DNA of 64,000 nt, from the NCBI RefSeq assembly GCF_004327285.1, contig NZ_QJUI01000017.1, positions 1 through 64,000 of the forward strand. The letters run 5' to 3'. Shown here one piece after another: positions 40,875 through 49,426 of the stretch. The DNA is from Phytopseudomonas daroniae. Its GTDB lineage: Bacteria > Pseudomonadota > Gammaproteobacteria > Pseudomonadales > Pseudomonadaceae. The notes below the pieces were generated by a model. It was given only the letters and a program-made list of their open reading frames with translations. It was not told the origin of the DNA and made no database searches. Every line of letters starts with the position of its first letter. The first letter of the stretch is position 1. The position numbers and the translations under genes were made by a program.

Positions 40875-41065
40875 GATGATCGTCGCTCTCTGGTCGATGA
40901 GTCGGTTTGCCGTTGGCAATGACCATCAGGTTAGGGAGCGCAAAACGAGACGTCTTCCTGCGTTTCGGCGCATAAATAGCACTAACGCTGCTACGAAAAG
41001 ATGCAAACATTAACCTTATCGGCCACGCTAGCTTTATTTCCTGCCAGCCCGGTGAGGTAACCCGC
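40875..41065. promoter_or_regulatory. divergent promoter region between AA_synth gene and PucR-type regulator
   Basis: 191 bp between divergent starts. The part from about 40960 to 41040 is less GC-rich (CATAAATAGCACTAACGC, AACATTAACCTTATCGGCC). The regulator at 41066 most likely binds here to control the minus-strand operon. I could not fix a confident promoter pair. Confidence 0.5.
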
Positions 41066-42844
41066 TTGAATAGAACCATGCAATTGCAGTCCCTGCGCGA
41101 TGTTGCCAGTCAGATCAACTCAGGGGGCGATCTGGGCGCCACACTGCGCCAGCTGGTGCGAGTCAGTTGCCAGCACACCGACTGGACGCTGGGCTCCATC
41201 ATGTCGATCGATATGAGCCAGGGCTACGCCTACGTGGTCGCCCGTCACGATCCGACCTTGCTGCATCGTCCACTCAGCGATCGCTGGGAACTGACTTCGA
41301 GCCCCTCCGTCATCGCGTTGCAACGCAACGAACCGGTCTATATCCGCGACGTCCGCGAAAGCGAGTACGCGGGATATCGCATGGAATCCTACGAACGGGA
41401 TTACCGCACCGTGCTGGTCATGCCGATGAGCTGCCGGGATTTCGAAGGGCGGCCAATGGTGCTGAGCGTGGTGTCGCGCGAGATCAAGGATATCAATGAT
41501 GACGACCAAGCATTTTTGGGGATGATCATCCATCTGGGTGCCATCGCCGTGGAGCGCGAACGGCAATTCGAAGCTCAACGCCTGGCTGCCGAACAGCTGC
41601 AACAGGCACTGCGCGTGCACACTACCCTGCTGGAGCATGTGTTGGCGGAGGACTCGGTTTCTTCGCTGTCGTTGATGGTCTGCGACCTGCTGCCAAGTCC
41701 GTTGATCGCGGTTGACTTCACCACCAATCAGGTCATCGCCGGGCGCTCGCCAGATGCCTTGCTGTTCGATGATCCGGGCTGGCAGAATGCCGCCGCCGGG
41801 GTACTCAATTCGCAGATATCGAAAGCCTGCCGCGAAGCCCTGAACAGCTCACTGCGCAGCTCGGTGAACCTGTTCCTCGACGACGGCACGCGCACCTTCA
41901 CGTCCAAGGTGCAGATCGAGCCATTGACTGTCGATCACGAACTGGTCGGTGCGCTGATACTGTTCTCGGTGGCCCCGTCATTGAGCGAGCTGGATCAGGC
42001 GCTGCTGGACAGCGCGAAGTTCGCGCTGAGCGTGCAGATGATGCGCAGTTTCATTCGTTTCCGCTTCGAAACGCGCACGCAAACCGAACTATTCTTCGAG
42101 GTCATCGAGCGCCGCTGGCGTGACGCCGACGATGTCCAGCAGCGGGCTCAGCGCCTCTACATGACCTTCAATGCGCCGCAGCAAATGATCGTCGTCGACT
42201 TCTCCGATGGCGCCAAAAAGCCAGGTAATCAGTCCAACAACCTGCACCACAATGCCACCCGTATTCTGCAGCGGGCCGGAATTGCGTCCACCGTGATCGC
42301 CATCGACAAGGGCCTGGTCTGCCTGCTGCCGTTCGAGGGCGGCGCAGACAGGATCAACAAAGTCATGCGGCGCATGAGTGATGACCTGATGCACTATCTG
42401 GATGTCGAACCGATCATGGTGATCAGCACATGCTGCACAACGCTGAACGACTATCCCACCGCCTGGACACGCTGCCGCCGAATGATCGATATCGCCCGCT
42501 CCTTCGGACGAACCGGACCTCAGTCGGGCCAGGACTTCGGCCCAATGCCCTTGCTCATCGCAGCTGCCGGCGGAGAGGACATCCGTGCTTACGTGGCCGA
42601 CAGCGTGGGTGCGATGATCGCCCACGACCGCCAGCACGGCACGCCCTACCTGGAAACCTTGTCGACCTATTTGCAACAATGCTGCCGTAACCAGGCCTGT
42701 GCCGACGCCATGGGCGTGCATGTCACGACTCTGCGCTACCGCTTGGCCCGTATTCAGGAACTGTTCGACATCGAGGTAGGTACGCCGGAACGAAGATTTG
42801 CTATCGAACTGGCAATTCGCCTGCAGAGGGTCATGGAAAACTGA
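41066..42844 (+). CDS. GAF domain-containing PucR-type transcriptional regulator
   Basis: 592 residues from TTG 41066, chosen because GGTGAGG lies 9 bases upstream; an ATG at 41078 is the alternative. Residues about 5-160 are GAF-like (WTLGSIMSIDMSQGYAYVVA, DYRTVLVMPMSCRDFEGRPM). The C-terminus is the PucR HTH_30 domain (YLETLSTYLQQCCRNQACAD, MGVHVTTLRYRLARIQELF), near residues 535-585. PucR regulators respond to pathway intermediates and control nearby purine, amino-acid or heterocycle catabolism. It is divergent from the catabolic operon, its probable target. Confidence 0.9.
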   Translation: MNRTMQLQSLRDVASQINSGGDLGATLRQLVRVSCQHTDWTLGSIMSIDMSQGYAYVVARHDPTLLHRPLSDRWELTSSPSVIALQRNEPVYIRDVRESEYAGYRMESYERDYRTVLVMPMSCRDFEGRPMVLSVVSREIKDINDDDQAFLGMIIHLGAIAVERERQFEAQRLAAEQLQQALRVHTTLLEHVLAEDSVSSLSLMVCDLLPSPLIAVDFTTNQVIAGRSPDALLFDDPGWQNAAAGVLNSQISKACREALNSSLRSSVNLFLDDGTRTFTSKVQIEPLTVDHELVGALILFSVAPSLSELDQALLDSAKFALSVQMMRSFIRFRFETRTQTELFFEVIERRWRDADDVQQRAQRLYMTFNAPQQMIVVDFSDGAKKPGNQSNNLHHNATRILQRAGIASTVIAIDKGLVCLLPFEGGADRINKVMRRMSDDLMHYLDVEPIMVISTCCTTLNDYPTAWTRCRRMIDIARSFGRTGPQSGQDFGPMPLLIAAAGGEDIRAYVADSVGAMIAHDRQHGTPYLETLSTYLQQCCRNQACADAMGVHVTTLRYRLARIQELFDIEVGTPERRFAIELAIRLQRVMEN

Positions 42845-42995
42845 TAGAACCACGTTCAGTATTCGCTCAGCCGGATGAGGCCGGAGCTGCACGACGCCGC
42901 ATAACCATATACCACCCAATACTACAGCGAGTTTGTCGAGTGCTAGAATGCAGCGCCAAATGCGGAAGCCGCCTGAGAATATCCGACGTACCGAA

Positions 42996-44006
42996 ATGCA
43001 GCCAAACCCAACCTCAACACTAGCAACCCCGCATCCCGAACCATCCCGCCGCTTCTCCGTGGCGCCGATGATGGATTGGACGGATCACCATTGCCGTTAC
43101 TTTCTGCGCCAGCTCTCGCGGCATGCCCTGCTGTATACCGAAATGGTCACCACCGGCGCGTTGCTGCATGGCGATACCCAGCGGTTTCTGCATTATCACG
43201 AAACGGAGCACCCGCTTGCGCTGCAGCTGGGTGGCAGCAACCCGGCTGATCTGGCCGCGTGCGCGCGGCTTGCCGAACAGGCAGGTTACGACGAGGTGAA
43301 CCTCAACGTCGGCTGCCCCAGCGACCGGGTGCAGAACAACATGATCGGTGCCTGCCTGATGGCCCATCCGGCGCTGGTCGCCGAGAGCGTCAAGGCGATG
43401 CGCGATGCGGTGAGCATTCCCGTTACGGTCAAGCACCGGATCGGCATCGATGGGCGCGACAGCTATGAGCAGCTCCGTGATTTCGTCGGCCAGGTGCGCG
43501 ACGCCGGTTGCTGCAGCTTCACCGTGCACGCGCGCATCGCCATTCTTTCCGGCCTGTCGCCCAAGGAAAACCGCGAGATCCCGCCGCTGCGCTACGACAT
43601 CGCCGCACAGTTGAAGCGGGACTTCACCGAGCTCGAACTGGTGCTCAACGGCGGCATCAAGACCCTGGAAGCCTGCCAGCAGCACCTCGAAATCTTCGAT
43701 GGCGTGATGCTGGGTCGCGAGGCCTATCACAACCCTTACCTGCTGGCCGAAGTCGATCGTCAGCTGTTCGGCAGCGAACGCCCGCCAATCAGCCGTTACG
43801 ACGCCATGCTCACCATGCGCCCCTATATCGAACGGCACATGGCCGCAGGCGGTTTGATGCACCATGTCACCCGCCATATGCTCGGGCTGGCCCAGGGTTT
43901 CCCCGGCGCTCGACGCTTCCGCCAGCTGCTTTCGGCGGATATCCACAAGAGCGATCAGCCGCTGGCCATTTTCGATCAGGCTGCCGAACTTCTGCTGGGG
44001 CGCTAA
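42996..44006 (+). CDS. dusA: tRNA-dihydrouridine(20/20a) synthase DusA
   Basis: 336 residues from ATG 42996, giving the start MQPNPTSTLATPHPEPSRRF seen in Pseudomonas; ATGs at 42933 and 42960 would add a lead that is not conserved. FMN barrel blocks FSVAPMMDWTDHHCRYFLRQ, LQLGGSNPADLAACARLAEQ and the catalytic C107 in NVGCPSDRVQ are present. It reduces uridines at positions 20/20a of tRNA using FMN and NADPH. The neighbour tal follows in the same direction, as in other Pseudomonas. Confidence 0.95.
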   Translation: MQPNPTSTLATPHPEPSRRFSVAPMMDWTDHHCRYFLRQLSRHALLYTEMVTTGALLHGDTQRFLHYHETEHPLALQLGGSNPADLAACARLAEQAGYDEVNLNVGCPSDRVQNNMIGACLMAHPALVAESVKAMRDAVSIPVTVKHRIGIDGRDSYEQLRDFVGQVRDAGCCSFTVHARIAILSGLSPKENREIPPLRYDIAAQLKRDFTELELVLNGGIKTLEACQQHLEIFDGVMLGREAYHNPYLLAEVDRQLFGSERPPISRYDAMLTMRPYIERHMAAGGLMHHVTRHMLGLAQGFPGARRFRQLLSADIHKSDQPLAIFDQAAELLLGR

Positions 44007-44022
44007 GCCATTAGTTGAGCGC

Positions 44023-44039
44023 TACCTGAGGCTCAGGTA
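44023..44039. promoter_or_regulatory. palindrome between dusA and tal
   Basis: TACCTGAG, one central base, CTCAGGTA. It lies 34 bp before the tal start. It could be an operator or a short terminator stem; there is no T-run. Confidence 0.3.
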
Positions 44040-44072
44040 AGGTCATGGCACCCGAATCGACAAGGCCGCGCC

Positions 44073-44999
44073 ATGACCTCCAAACTGGATCAACTCAAAC
44101 AGCTCACCACCGTGGTCGCCGACACCGGTGACATCGACGCTATCGCCCGCCTCAAGCCAGTGGACGCCACCACCAATCCTTCCCTGCTGCTCAAAGCTGC
44201 AGCACTGCCGCGCTATGCCGAGCTGCTCAAGCAGGCGGTCAGCGCCAGCAAGGGCGATGTCGACCTGGCCAGCGACCGTTTTGGCGTGACCGTTGGGCGG
44301 GAAATTCTGCAGGTGATTCCGGGGCGTATCTCCACCGAGGTGGATGCCCGTCTGTCCTTCGACACTCAGGCGACCCTGAGCCGCGCTCAGCGCCTGGTCG
44401 AGCTGTACGAGCAGGCAGGCGTCACCCGCGAGCGCATCCTGATCAAGATCGCCTCAACCTGGGAAGGCATCCGCGCCGCCGAGCAATTGGAAAAGGCCGG
44501 CGTACAGACCAACCTCACCCTGCTCTTCTCCTTCGCCCAGGCCCGCGCCTGCGCCGATGCCGGTGCCTTCCTGATCTCGCCATTCGTGGGCCGCATCTAC
44601 GACTGGTACAAGAAAGCCGAAGGCCGCGATTATGTCGGTGCCGAAGACCCAGGCGTGCAGTCGGTCGCCCGCATCTACGAGTACTACAAGGCTCATGGTC
44701 ACAAGACCGTCGTGATGGGTGCCAGCTTCCGCAATGTCAGCCAGATCGAACAACTGGCCGGCTGCGACCGCCTGACCATCAGCCCAGAACTGTTGCAGCA
44801 ACTGGCAGATGACAACGGCACGCTGGAGCGCAAGCTGAGTGCCGAGATTTCCGGCAAGGGCGAAACGCAGATCGGCGAAAGCCAGTTCCGCTGGGAAATG
44901 AACGAAGACGCCATGGCTACCGAGAAACTCGCGGAAGGCATCCGTCAGTTCGCCCGCGATCAGGAAAAACTGGAAAAGCTGCTGGCAGCCAACACCTGA
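44073..44999 (+). CDS. tal: transaldolase
   Basis: 308 residues of the classical subfamily. The Schiff-base lysine K125 is in RILIKIASTWEGIRA; DATTNPSLL at residues 31-39 and DRLTISPELLQQLAD near the end are standard. It moves a dihydroxyacetone unit between sugar phosphates in the pentose phosphate pathway. The gene pair dusA-tal next to rssC-rssB is a Pseudomonas core arrangement. Confidence 0.96.
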   Translation: MTSKLDQLKQLTTVVADTGDIDAIARLKPVDATTNPSLLLKAAALPRYAELLKQAVSASKGDVDLASDRFGVTVGREILQVIPGRISTEVDARLSFDTQATLSRAQRLVELYEQAGVTRERILIKIASTWEGIRAAEQLEKAGVQTNLTLLFSFAQARACADAGAFLISPFVGRIYDWYKKAEGRDYVGAEDPGVQSVARIYEYYKAHGHKTVVMGASFRNVSQIEQLAGCDRLTISPELLQQLADDNGTLERKLSAEISGKGETQIGESQFRWEMNEDAMATEKLAEGIRQFARDQEKLEKLLAANT

Positions 45000-45012
45000 G
45001 CCGAAATGGAAA

Positions 45013-45039
45013 CGGGGCGCCGACTCTATCGACGCCCCG
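45013..45039. terminator. stem-loop between convergent tal and rssC
   Basis: CGGGGCG (45013-45019) pairs with CGCCCCG (45033-45039). It lies between the tal stop and the rssC stop, convergent genes, but it lacks a T-run on either side, so this is a probable bidirectional stop of weak form. Confidence 0.4.
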
Positions 45040-45059
45040 CTATCGGCGGCAGTCGATCA

Positions 45060-45557
45060 TCAGGGATGCTGTTCGAGGGCGCTGACCAGGTCATGAAAGG
45101 CCGCGCGGTTCGACTCGTTCAACCCCATCAGAATGCGGTGCGCTTCGAGCACGTGAGCCCGCACCACCTCTTCCGACTGATCCTGCGACGGCAGGTCGGC
45201 CAGGCAGTTCGGGCACTCATAGGGCTGGTCGATGATATTGAAAACCTGATCGAAGCCCATCGATTGCAGCAGACGGGTGATATCGGCGTGGGTGGTCACC
45301 ACGGTCGGCAGCAGGCCAACCTTCTGCCGCGACAGAATCGATAGTTTGGCCAACAGCCCCAGGGTGGTGCTGTCGATGCTGCGCGTTTCCGTCAGGTCGA
45401 TGACGATGGCGGAAAAATTCAGCGCGGTGAAAATCTTTTCGATTGTGGAATCCAGAGCCGAACACAAGGTCAGGCGCACTTCGCCGACGAACTTCAGGAC
45501 GAAGGTACCGTCCTGCTCGGCGAACTGGATTCTACCGGGGCTTATCCCAGGATTCAT
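45060..45557 (-). CDS. rssC: STAS-domain anti-sigma factor antagonist RssC
   Basis: 165 residues. Residues about 10-110 are a STAS domain; the phospho-acceptor region is RSIDSTTLGLLAKLSI, where SIDSTTLG matches the D-S-S/T pattern of SpoIIAA proteins. The rest (CPNCLADLPSQDQSEEVVRA) holds a CxxC that could bind a metal. Its start overlaps the stop of rssB by 4 bp. In Pseudomonas RssB/RssC act together in control of the stationary sigma factor RpoS. The name rests on gene order and domain content. Confidence 0.85.
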   Translation of the reverse strand: MNPGISPGRIQFAEQDGTFVLKFVGEVRLTLCSALDSTIEKIFTALNFSAIVIDLTETRSIDSTTLGLLAKLSILSRQKVGLLPTVVTTHADITRLLQSMGFDQVFNIIDQPYECPNCLADLPSQDQSEEVVRAHVLEAHRILMGLNESNRAAFHDLVSALEQHP

Positions 45558-46738
45558 GCAAGGTTCCTGCTTAACACCAGCAAGGCGATATCATCCGGCA
45601 TCTCCGCCAGATTGGCCAGTCCAAACACGCTGCGCAACCCGTCCAGGGTTCCACCTGCTTCGCTCACCAGTTTCGGCAGCAAGGCTTCTTTTTCCTGCAG
45701 AGTGTCGCCAGGCAGCAGGTCAAGAATGCCGTCCGACAACAGGGTCAGGCTGAACGACTCCGGAAGATCGATTTCCAGATCGGTGTAATCCGCTTCGTTG
45801 AACAGACCGACGGGCAAGCCGCGGCCTTCCAGATAATGCGCTTCGCCACCGCTGTACATCACCGGCAGCGGCAGATGGCCGCCAATGCTGTAGGTCAGGC
45901 GATTGTTCTCTTCGTCGATCACCCCGCCAAGCATGGTCACGTGCTTGCCCAGCTTGCAGTTGATCAGCCCCCGGTTGATATGGCCGAGCACGTCCGACGG
46001 TTTGAACTCCGGAAGCATGCCATTGCGTCGAGACTCGTAGAGCAGGCGCGTGGTCATGAACTTGAGCAACACGGTGACGAACGCCGAAGAAGCGCCGTGA
46101 CCGGAAACGTCTGCCAGATAAAAGGCGACTCGCCGCTCATCGACACGGAAATAGTCGACGAAATCACCAGAAAGGTAGAGCGAGGGAATGATCTGATGAG
46201 CGAAGGACAACCCTTCGTTTTCCCAGGGCGTGACGGGCAGCATGTTCATCTGCACCTGGCGCCCGGCGTTCTGGTCTTCCTGCAGCAGGTGCAGGCTGGC
46301 CTGCAACTCGCGGTTGGCGGTTTCCAGCTTTTCCCGGTAACGCTCGTTCTCCTGACGCAGATGCACGCGATCCAGGGCTCGACGTACCGAATGCTCGAGC
46401 ACCGCGAGGTCTTCCAGAGGCTTGATCAGGTAATCGGCAGCACCGAGGCGCAAGGCTTCGACCACGTCGGCCATCACCCCGGCACCGGAGACCACGATGA
46501 TCGGCGCGGCGATGTCCAGGGCATTGATCCGGCGGATCAGCTCGAGACCATCGACCTGAGGCATGCGCAGGTCGCAAATGACCAGATCCGGTCGTTCGCG
46601 CTCGAAGACTTCAAGACCTTGCGTGCCATTGCCGGCGAGCAGGATATTGAAGCCGCTGTCTTCCAAGTAGGCTGCAATGCTGGCGCGGACGACTTCATCG
46701 TCATCGATCAGCAGCAACGTGGCACTGGTTTTGTGCAT
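45554..46738 (-). CDS. rssB: response regulator with PP2C-type phosphatase output, RssB
   Basis: 394 residues from ATG 46738. Residues 7-125 are a receiver domain with phospho-acceptor D56 (VICDLRMP), acidic pocket IDDDE and the lysine in YLIKPLED. A coiled linker (RQENERYREKLETANRELQ) leads to a SpoIIE/PP2C phosphatase domain (FYLADVSGHGASSAFVTVLL, TLLSDGILDLLPG, LANLAEMPDDIALLVL). The phosphatase would dephosphorylate the STAS partner RssC, a partner-switch. This differs from E. coli RssB, which has no active phosphatase. Confidence 0.92.
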   Translation of the reverse strand: MHKTSATLLLIDDDEVVRASIAAYLEDSGFNILLAGNGTQGLEVFERERPDLVICDLRMPQVDGLELIRRINALDIAAPIIVVSGAGVMADVVEALRLGAADYLIKPLEDLAVLEHSVRRALDRVHLRQENERYREKLETANRELQASLHLLQEDQNAGRQVQMNMLPVTPWENEGLSFAHQIIPSLYLSGDFVDYFRVDERRVAFYLADVSGHGASSAFVTVLLKFMTTRLLYESRRNGMLPEFKPSDVLGHINRGLINCKLGKHVTMLGGVIDEENNRLTYSIGGHLPLPVMYSGGEAHYLEGRGLPVGLFNEADYTDLEIDLPESFSLTLLSDGILDLLPGDTLQEKEALLPKLVSEAGGTLDGLRSVFGLANLAEMPDDIALLVLSRNLA

Positions 46739-46946
46739 GGGGTGTCCAGGCAAACTGCGCCGGGGATGGTTAGCGTAAACGCAGCCAACAACCTGCGCGG
46801 GTACACGGTTCGCGTCAAGGCGCAGACGGTACTCCCATCCTCAACACGATTCAACAGGCGCCGCTCGCTGCCGGGCGACTTTACACCTTAAATCAGTGAG
46901 GGTTATAAGAACCGCAGCAAAGCCCCACCACAATGAGGATAGCTTG

Positions 46947-47246
46947 ATGAGCCAAAGTGATCGTGATTACGAGGAAAAGCGCGATTACATTCGCATGCGC
47001 CTGGAAACACAGGCGACGCTCCATCATGGCGGCCAGGCAATCCCGGCGCTGTGTCGCGACCTGTCGAGCACCGGTATGCAACTCGAGGCACAGTGCCAGG
47101 TGCAGGTTGGGGACAAGGTGCGCGTACTGATCCCTTCCGGGCACGAGGAGTTGAAAGGGCTGGAAACCGAAGCGGAAGTGGTGCGGGTGACGGATCTGGA
47201 AGGTGGCCGACAGATTCTCGGCCTGGCCGTGACCTCGATGAACTGA
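46947..47246 (+). CDS. PilZ domain protein
   Basis: 99 residues, a single PilZ domain. The cyclic-di-GMP signature is present: RDYIR (RxxxR) near residue 10 and DLSSTGMQL (D/NxSxxG) near residue 40. The start is at MSQSDRDYEEKR; an upstream in-frame ATG at 46896 lies in the rssB promoter side. It is divergent from rssB and convergent with mlaA. It probably acts as a stand-alone c-di-GMP receptor; its target is unknown. Confidence 0.88.
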   Translation: MSQSDRDYEEKRDYIRMRLETQATLHHGGQAIPALCRDLSSTGMQLEAQCQVQVGDKVRVLIPSGHEELKGLETEAEVVRVTDLEGGRQILGLAVTSMN

Positions 47247-47258
47247 AATGAGCTGTAA

Positions 47259-47334
47259 CGCGATGGTAGCCCCTCCATCGCGTCGCCATCCCAGCATCTA
47301 TCCTTGCCTTCGAGCATTACCGTAGCGGTAATGC
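47259..47334. terminator. two stem-loops between convergent PilZ and mlaA genes
   Basis: CGCGATGG (47259-47266) pairs with CCATCGCG (47275-47282), and GCATTACCG (47314-47322) pairs with CGGTAATGC (47326-47334). The first follows the PilZ stop by 13 bp and the second follows the mlaA stop on the other strand by 8 bp. Neither is followed by a T-run, so their efficiency is uncertain. Confidence 0.45.
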
Positions 47335-47341
47335 CTTGGCA

Positions 47342-48043
47342 TCAGAAATCGTCTTCGACCTCACCATCACGCACCCGGAACTCACGGTTCTGCAGATAGG
47401 CGTTACGGATGAAAATGTACTTGTCCCCACTGATCATGCGTTCGGCATCCAGCAGGCTGGCGCGCGTGTCCACCACGTTGATGCCGCGGGTGACGTTGCG
47501 ACTCGGCACGTGATCCATATAGGGATAAGGCGTGAGGAAGTTGTCCGGAATCCTGCTCGGCGCATCGCGCAGCGAGCTCGGGCCGAGCAACGGCAGCACC
47601 AGATAAGGGCCACTGCCCACGCCCCAGACGCCAAGGGTCTGGCCGAAGTCTTCATCGCTGCGCTGCAGGCCCATGCGGCTTGCCACGTCGAAGAAGCCAA
47701 GAACGCCCAGGGTGGTGTTCAACAGCAGACGGCTGGTATCCACACCGGCGTCATACGCCTTGCCCTGCAGCAGGTTGTTGGCCAGGTTGCCGACATCGCC
47801 GACGTTGCGGAACACGTTGTGCACACCGGTTTCGAGGAACTGCGGCGTCACCGCCTGGTAGCCCTGGGCCAATGGCTTGAGAGCGTAGGTATCCACCGTA
47901 TCGTTGAAGCGGAAGATGGGCCGGTTGACCGACTCCCATGGATCTTCCGTAGCCGCCTGGCCTGCCAACGGCAGCACCATCAAGCCGGCACAGGCCAGCA
48001 TCCGGCCGAAGTTCCCGATCCAATCCGATCCAATCAAACGCAT
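47342..48043 (-). CDS. mlaA: MlaA (VacJ) outer-membrane lipid asymmetry protein
   Basis: 233 residues. The family core is DPWESVNRPIFRFNDTVDTY, ETGVHNVFRNVGDVGNLANN, DTSRLLLNTTLGVLGFFDVA and GVWGVGSGPYLVLPLLGPSS. It removes misplaced phospholipids from the outer leaflet with the MlaBCDEF system. The leader ends LAGQA before ATED, a signal peptidase I type site, and the only leader cysteine (C18) is not in a good lipobox, unlike the E. coli lipoprotein. It follows the PilZ gene in the Pseudomonas order. Confidence 0.93.
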   Translation of the reverse strand: MRLIGSDWIGNFGRMLACAGLMVLPLAGQAATEDPWESVNRPIFRFNDTVDTYALKPLAQGYQAVTPQFLETGVHNVFRNVGDVGNLANNLLQGKAYDAGVDTSRLLLNTTLGVLGFFDVASRMGLQRSDEDFGQTLGVWGVGSGPYLVLPLLGPSSLRDAPSRIPDNFLTPYPYMDHVPSRNVTRGINVVDTRASLLDAERMISGDKYIFIRNAYLQNREFRVRDGEVEDDF

Positions 48044-48253
48044 TGCTGTTCTCCTAGGCTAATGAGCACGGTCTCTCCGGCAGCAGCGGCGTAGTATAAA
48101 GCCGCACGCGGGCAATAGGCAGAGCACTGATGCCCGACACCCTACGCGAGCCTGAGCCACTTCACATTACCGGCATCAGCAATCACCAGCGTCACGGCAT
48201 CGTCATATTGGCTTGTCATGGTAGACGCGATCATCGCCAGGGAACGACATTGC

Positions 48254-48937
48254 ATGCCCCAGCCAGCACTCTCCGCAATCACCCCCTCCTTCACCGCCAT
48301 CCTGTTCGGCCTCTCCGGTTGCCTGGTGGATTTCGGGGCCCGTAGTGCATCGCTGGCCGGCGCTCGCCATCTCACCCTGATCCGCGAAGATGGCGGCCCG
48401 GCACGCAAGCCCGATGCCAGCGGCCCGCATGATATAGAAATCTGCGCCGAGCCGACCCCAGGGGCGCTGGCGACCCTGCGCAGCCTGCACGAGCAGCGCG
48501 TACCCTGCGCCTGGCTGGATGAGTTGCCGGAAGCACTCGCCACGAAACTGACAAGCCAGCTGCCCGAATGGCTGGCGGCCTCCCCGCTCTGCTCACAGCG
48601 CAACTGGCCGGCGCCGGATGCCTGCTGGCAAGCGTTGAGCACCCTGCAGATCGACCGCCTGGATGGCTGCGTGCTGGTCAGCGGTGAACCGCGCCTCCTG
48701 CAGGCGGGCCTGAATGCGGGATTGTGGACAGTAGGCCTGGCCGCCTGCGGCTCCCTGGGCGGTCACGCTCTCGCCGACTGGGAAATGCTGGACAGTATCC
48801 AACGCGACCGCCTGCGCGCCGAGGCAACGCTGACGCTCTACCGGCTGGGCGCCCATTCGGTAATCGATCAATTGACCGACCTGCCCGCCTGCCTGGACGA
48901 TCTGCAGATTCGTCGCAGCAAGGGCGAAAAACCCTAG
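48254..48937 (+). CDS. HAD-like / phosphonatase-related protein with lost catalytic aspartates
   Basis: 227 residues from ATG 48254 (MPQPALSAITPSF). The HAD motif I position reads AILFGLSGCLVDFG (residues 15-28), where active enzymes have D-x-D-G-T; here both aspartates are replaced by G19 and S21. The later RLDGCVLVSGEPRLLQAGLN fits HAD motif III/IV surroundings. It resembles the phosphonoacetaldehyde-hydrolase branch, but is probably not a phosphatase. It is divergent from mlaA with 210 bp between. A regulatory or binding role is possible. Confidence 0.7.
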   Translation: MPQPALSAITPSFTAILFGLSGCLVDFGARSASLAGARHLTLIREDGGPARKPDASGPHDIEICAEPTPGALATLRSLHEQRVPCAWLDELPEALATKLTSQLPEWLAASPLCSQRNWPAPDACWQALSTLQIDRLDGCVLVSGEPRLLQAGLNAGLWTVGLAACGSLGGHALADWEMLDSIQRDRLRAEATLTLYRLGAHSVIDQLTDLPACLDDLQIRRSKGEKP

Positions 48938-49100
48938 GGCCTGTTGGCGTTTCAGCGCAAGCTGCTGCAATGCGGTGCAATAACTGCGTTGCTTCAGGTC
49001 AAGCGCAATGCTTTGGGCTGGATTATCTTGAAGATGAAGTAATGACCTTTCGTCGTCCTGCACGGTCAATTGTTTTGCCTATCAAGAAAGGGAGAGTCCC

Positions 49101-49367
49101 ATGCCTGCGAACCATCTGCAGCAGCAACTGGAAGAGCTGCACAAGCAACTGGCGCAGAATCCGCCAATAAGCGAGGAAGATCGCGAGTCGCTTATCCTGT
49201 TGGCCCGTGACATCGAGCTGCAACTGGCTGCTCAACCAGTCACCACGCCCGATGCCTCGTTGATCGACGGGGTCAATCTGGCCGTGGAGCGCTTCGAAGT
49301 GAGCCATCCGACCCTGGCCGGGAGCCTGCGCAATATCATGCAAAGCCTGGCAAACATGGGCATCTGA
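49101..49367 (+). CDS. DUF4404 family protein
   Basis: 88 residues, all helical in look. MPANHLQQQLEELHKQLAQN, SEEDRESLILLARDIELQL and VERFEVSHPTLAGSLRNIM match the DUF4404 pattern seen in gammaproteobacteria. A heptad-rich start suggests a short coiled coil. A good ribosome site (AAAGGGAG) precedes the ATG. Function is unknown. It is followed by a strong terminator. Confidence 0.85.
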   Translation: MPANHLQQQLEELHKQLAQNPPISEEDRESLILLARDIELQLAAQPVTTPDASLIDGVNLAVERFEVSHPTLAGSLRNIMQSLANMGI

Positions 49368-49381
49368 TACAGCGGCGCAAT

Positions 49382-49413
49382 AAAAAAACCAGCCTGAAAT
49401 GGCTGGTTTTTTT
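49382..49413. terminator. bidirectional rho-independent terminator
   Basis: A tract of A's plus CCAGCC, loop TGAAAT, GGCTGG and seven T's. It serves the DUF4404 gene on the plus strand and queF on the minus strand, which are convergent. Confidence 0.9.
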
Positions 49414-49426
49414 ATTTGTGAGACGC

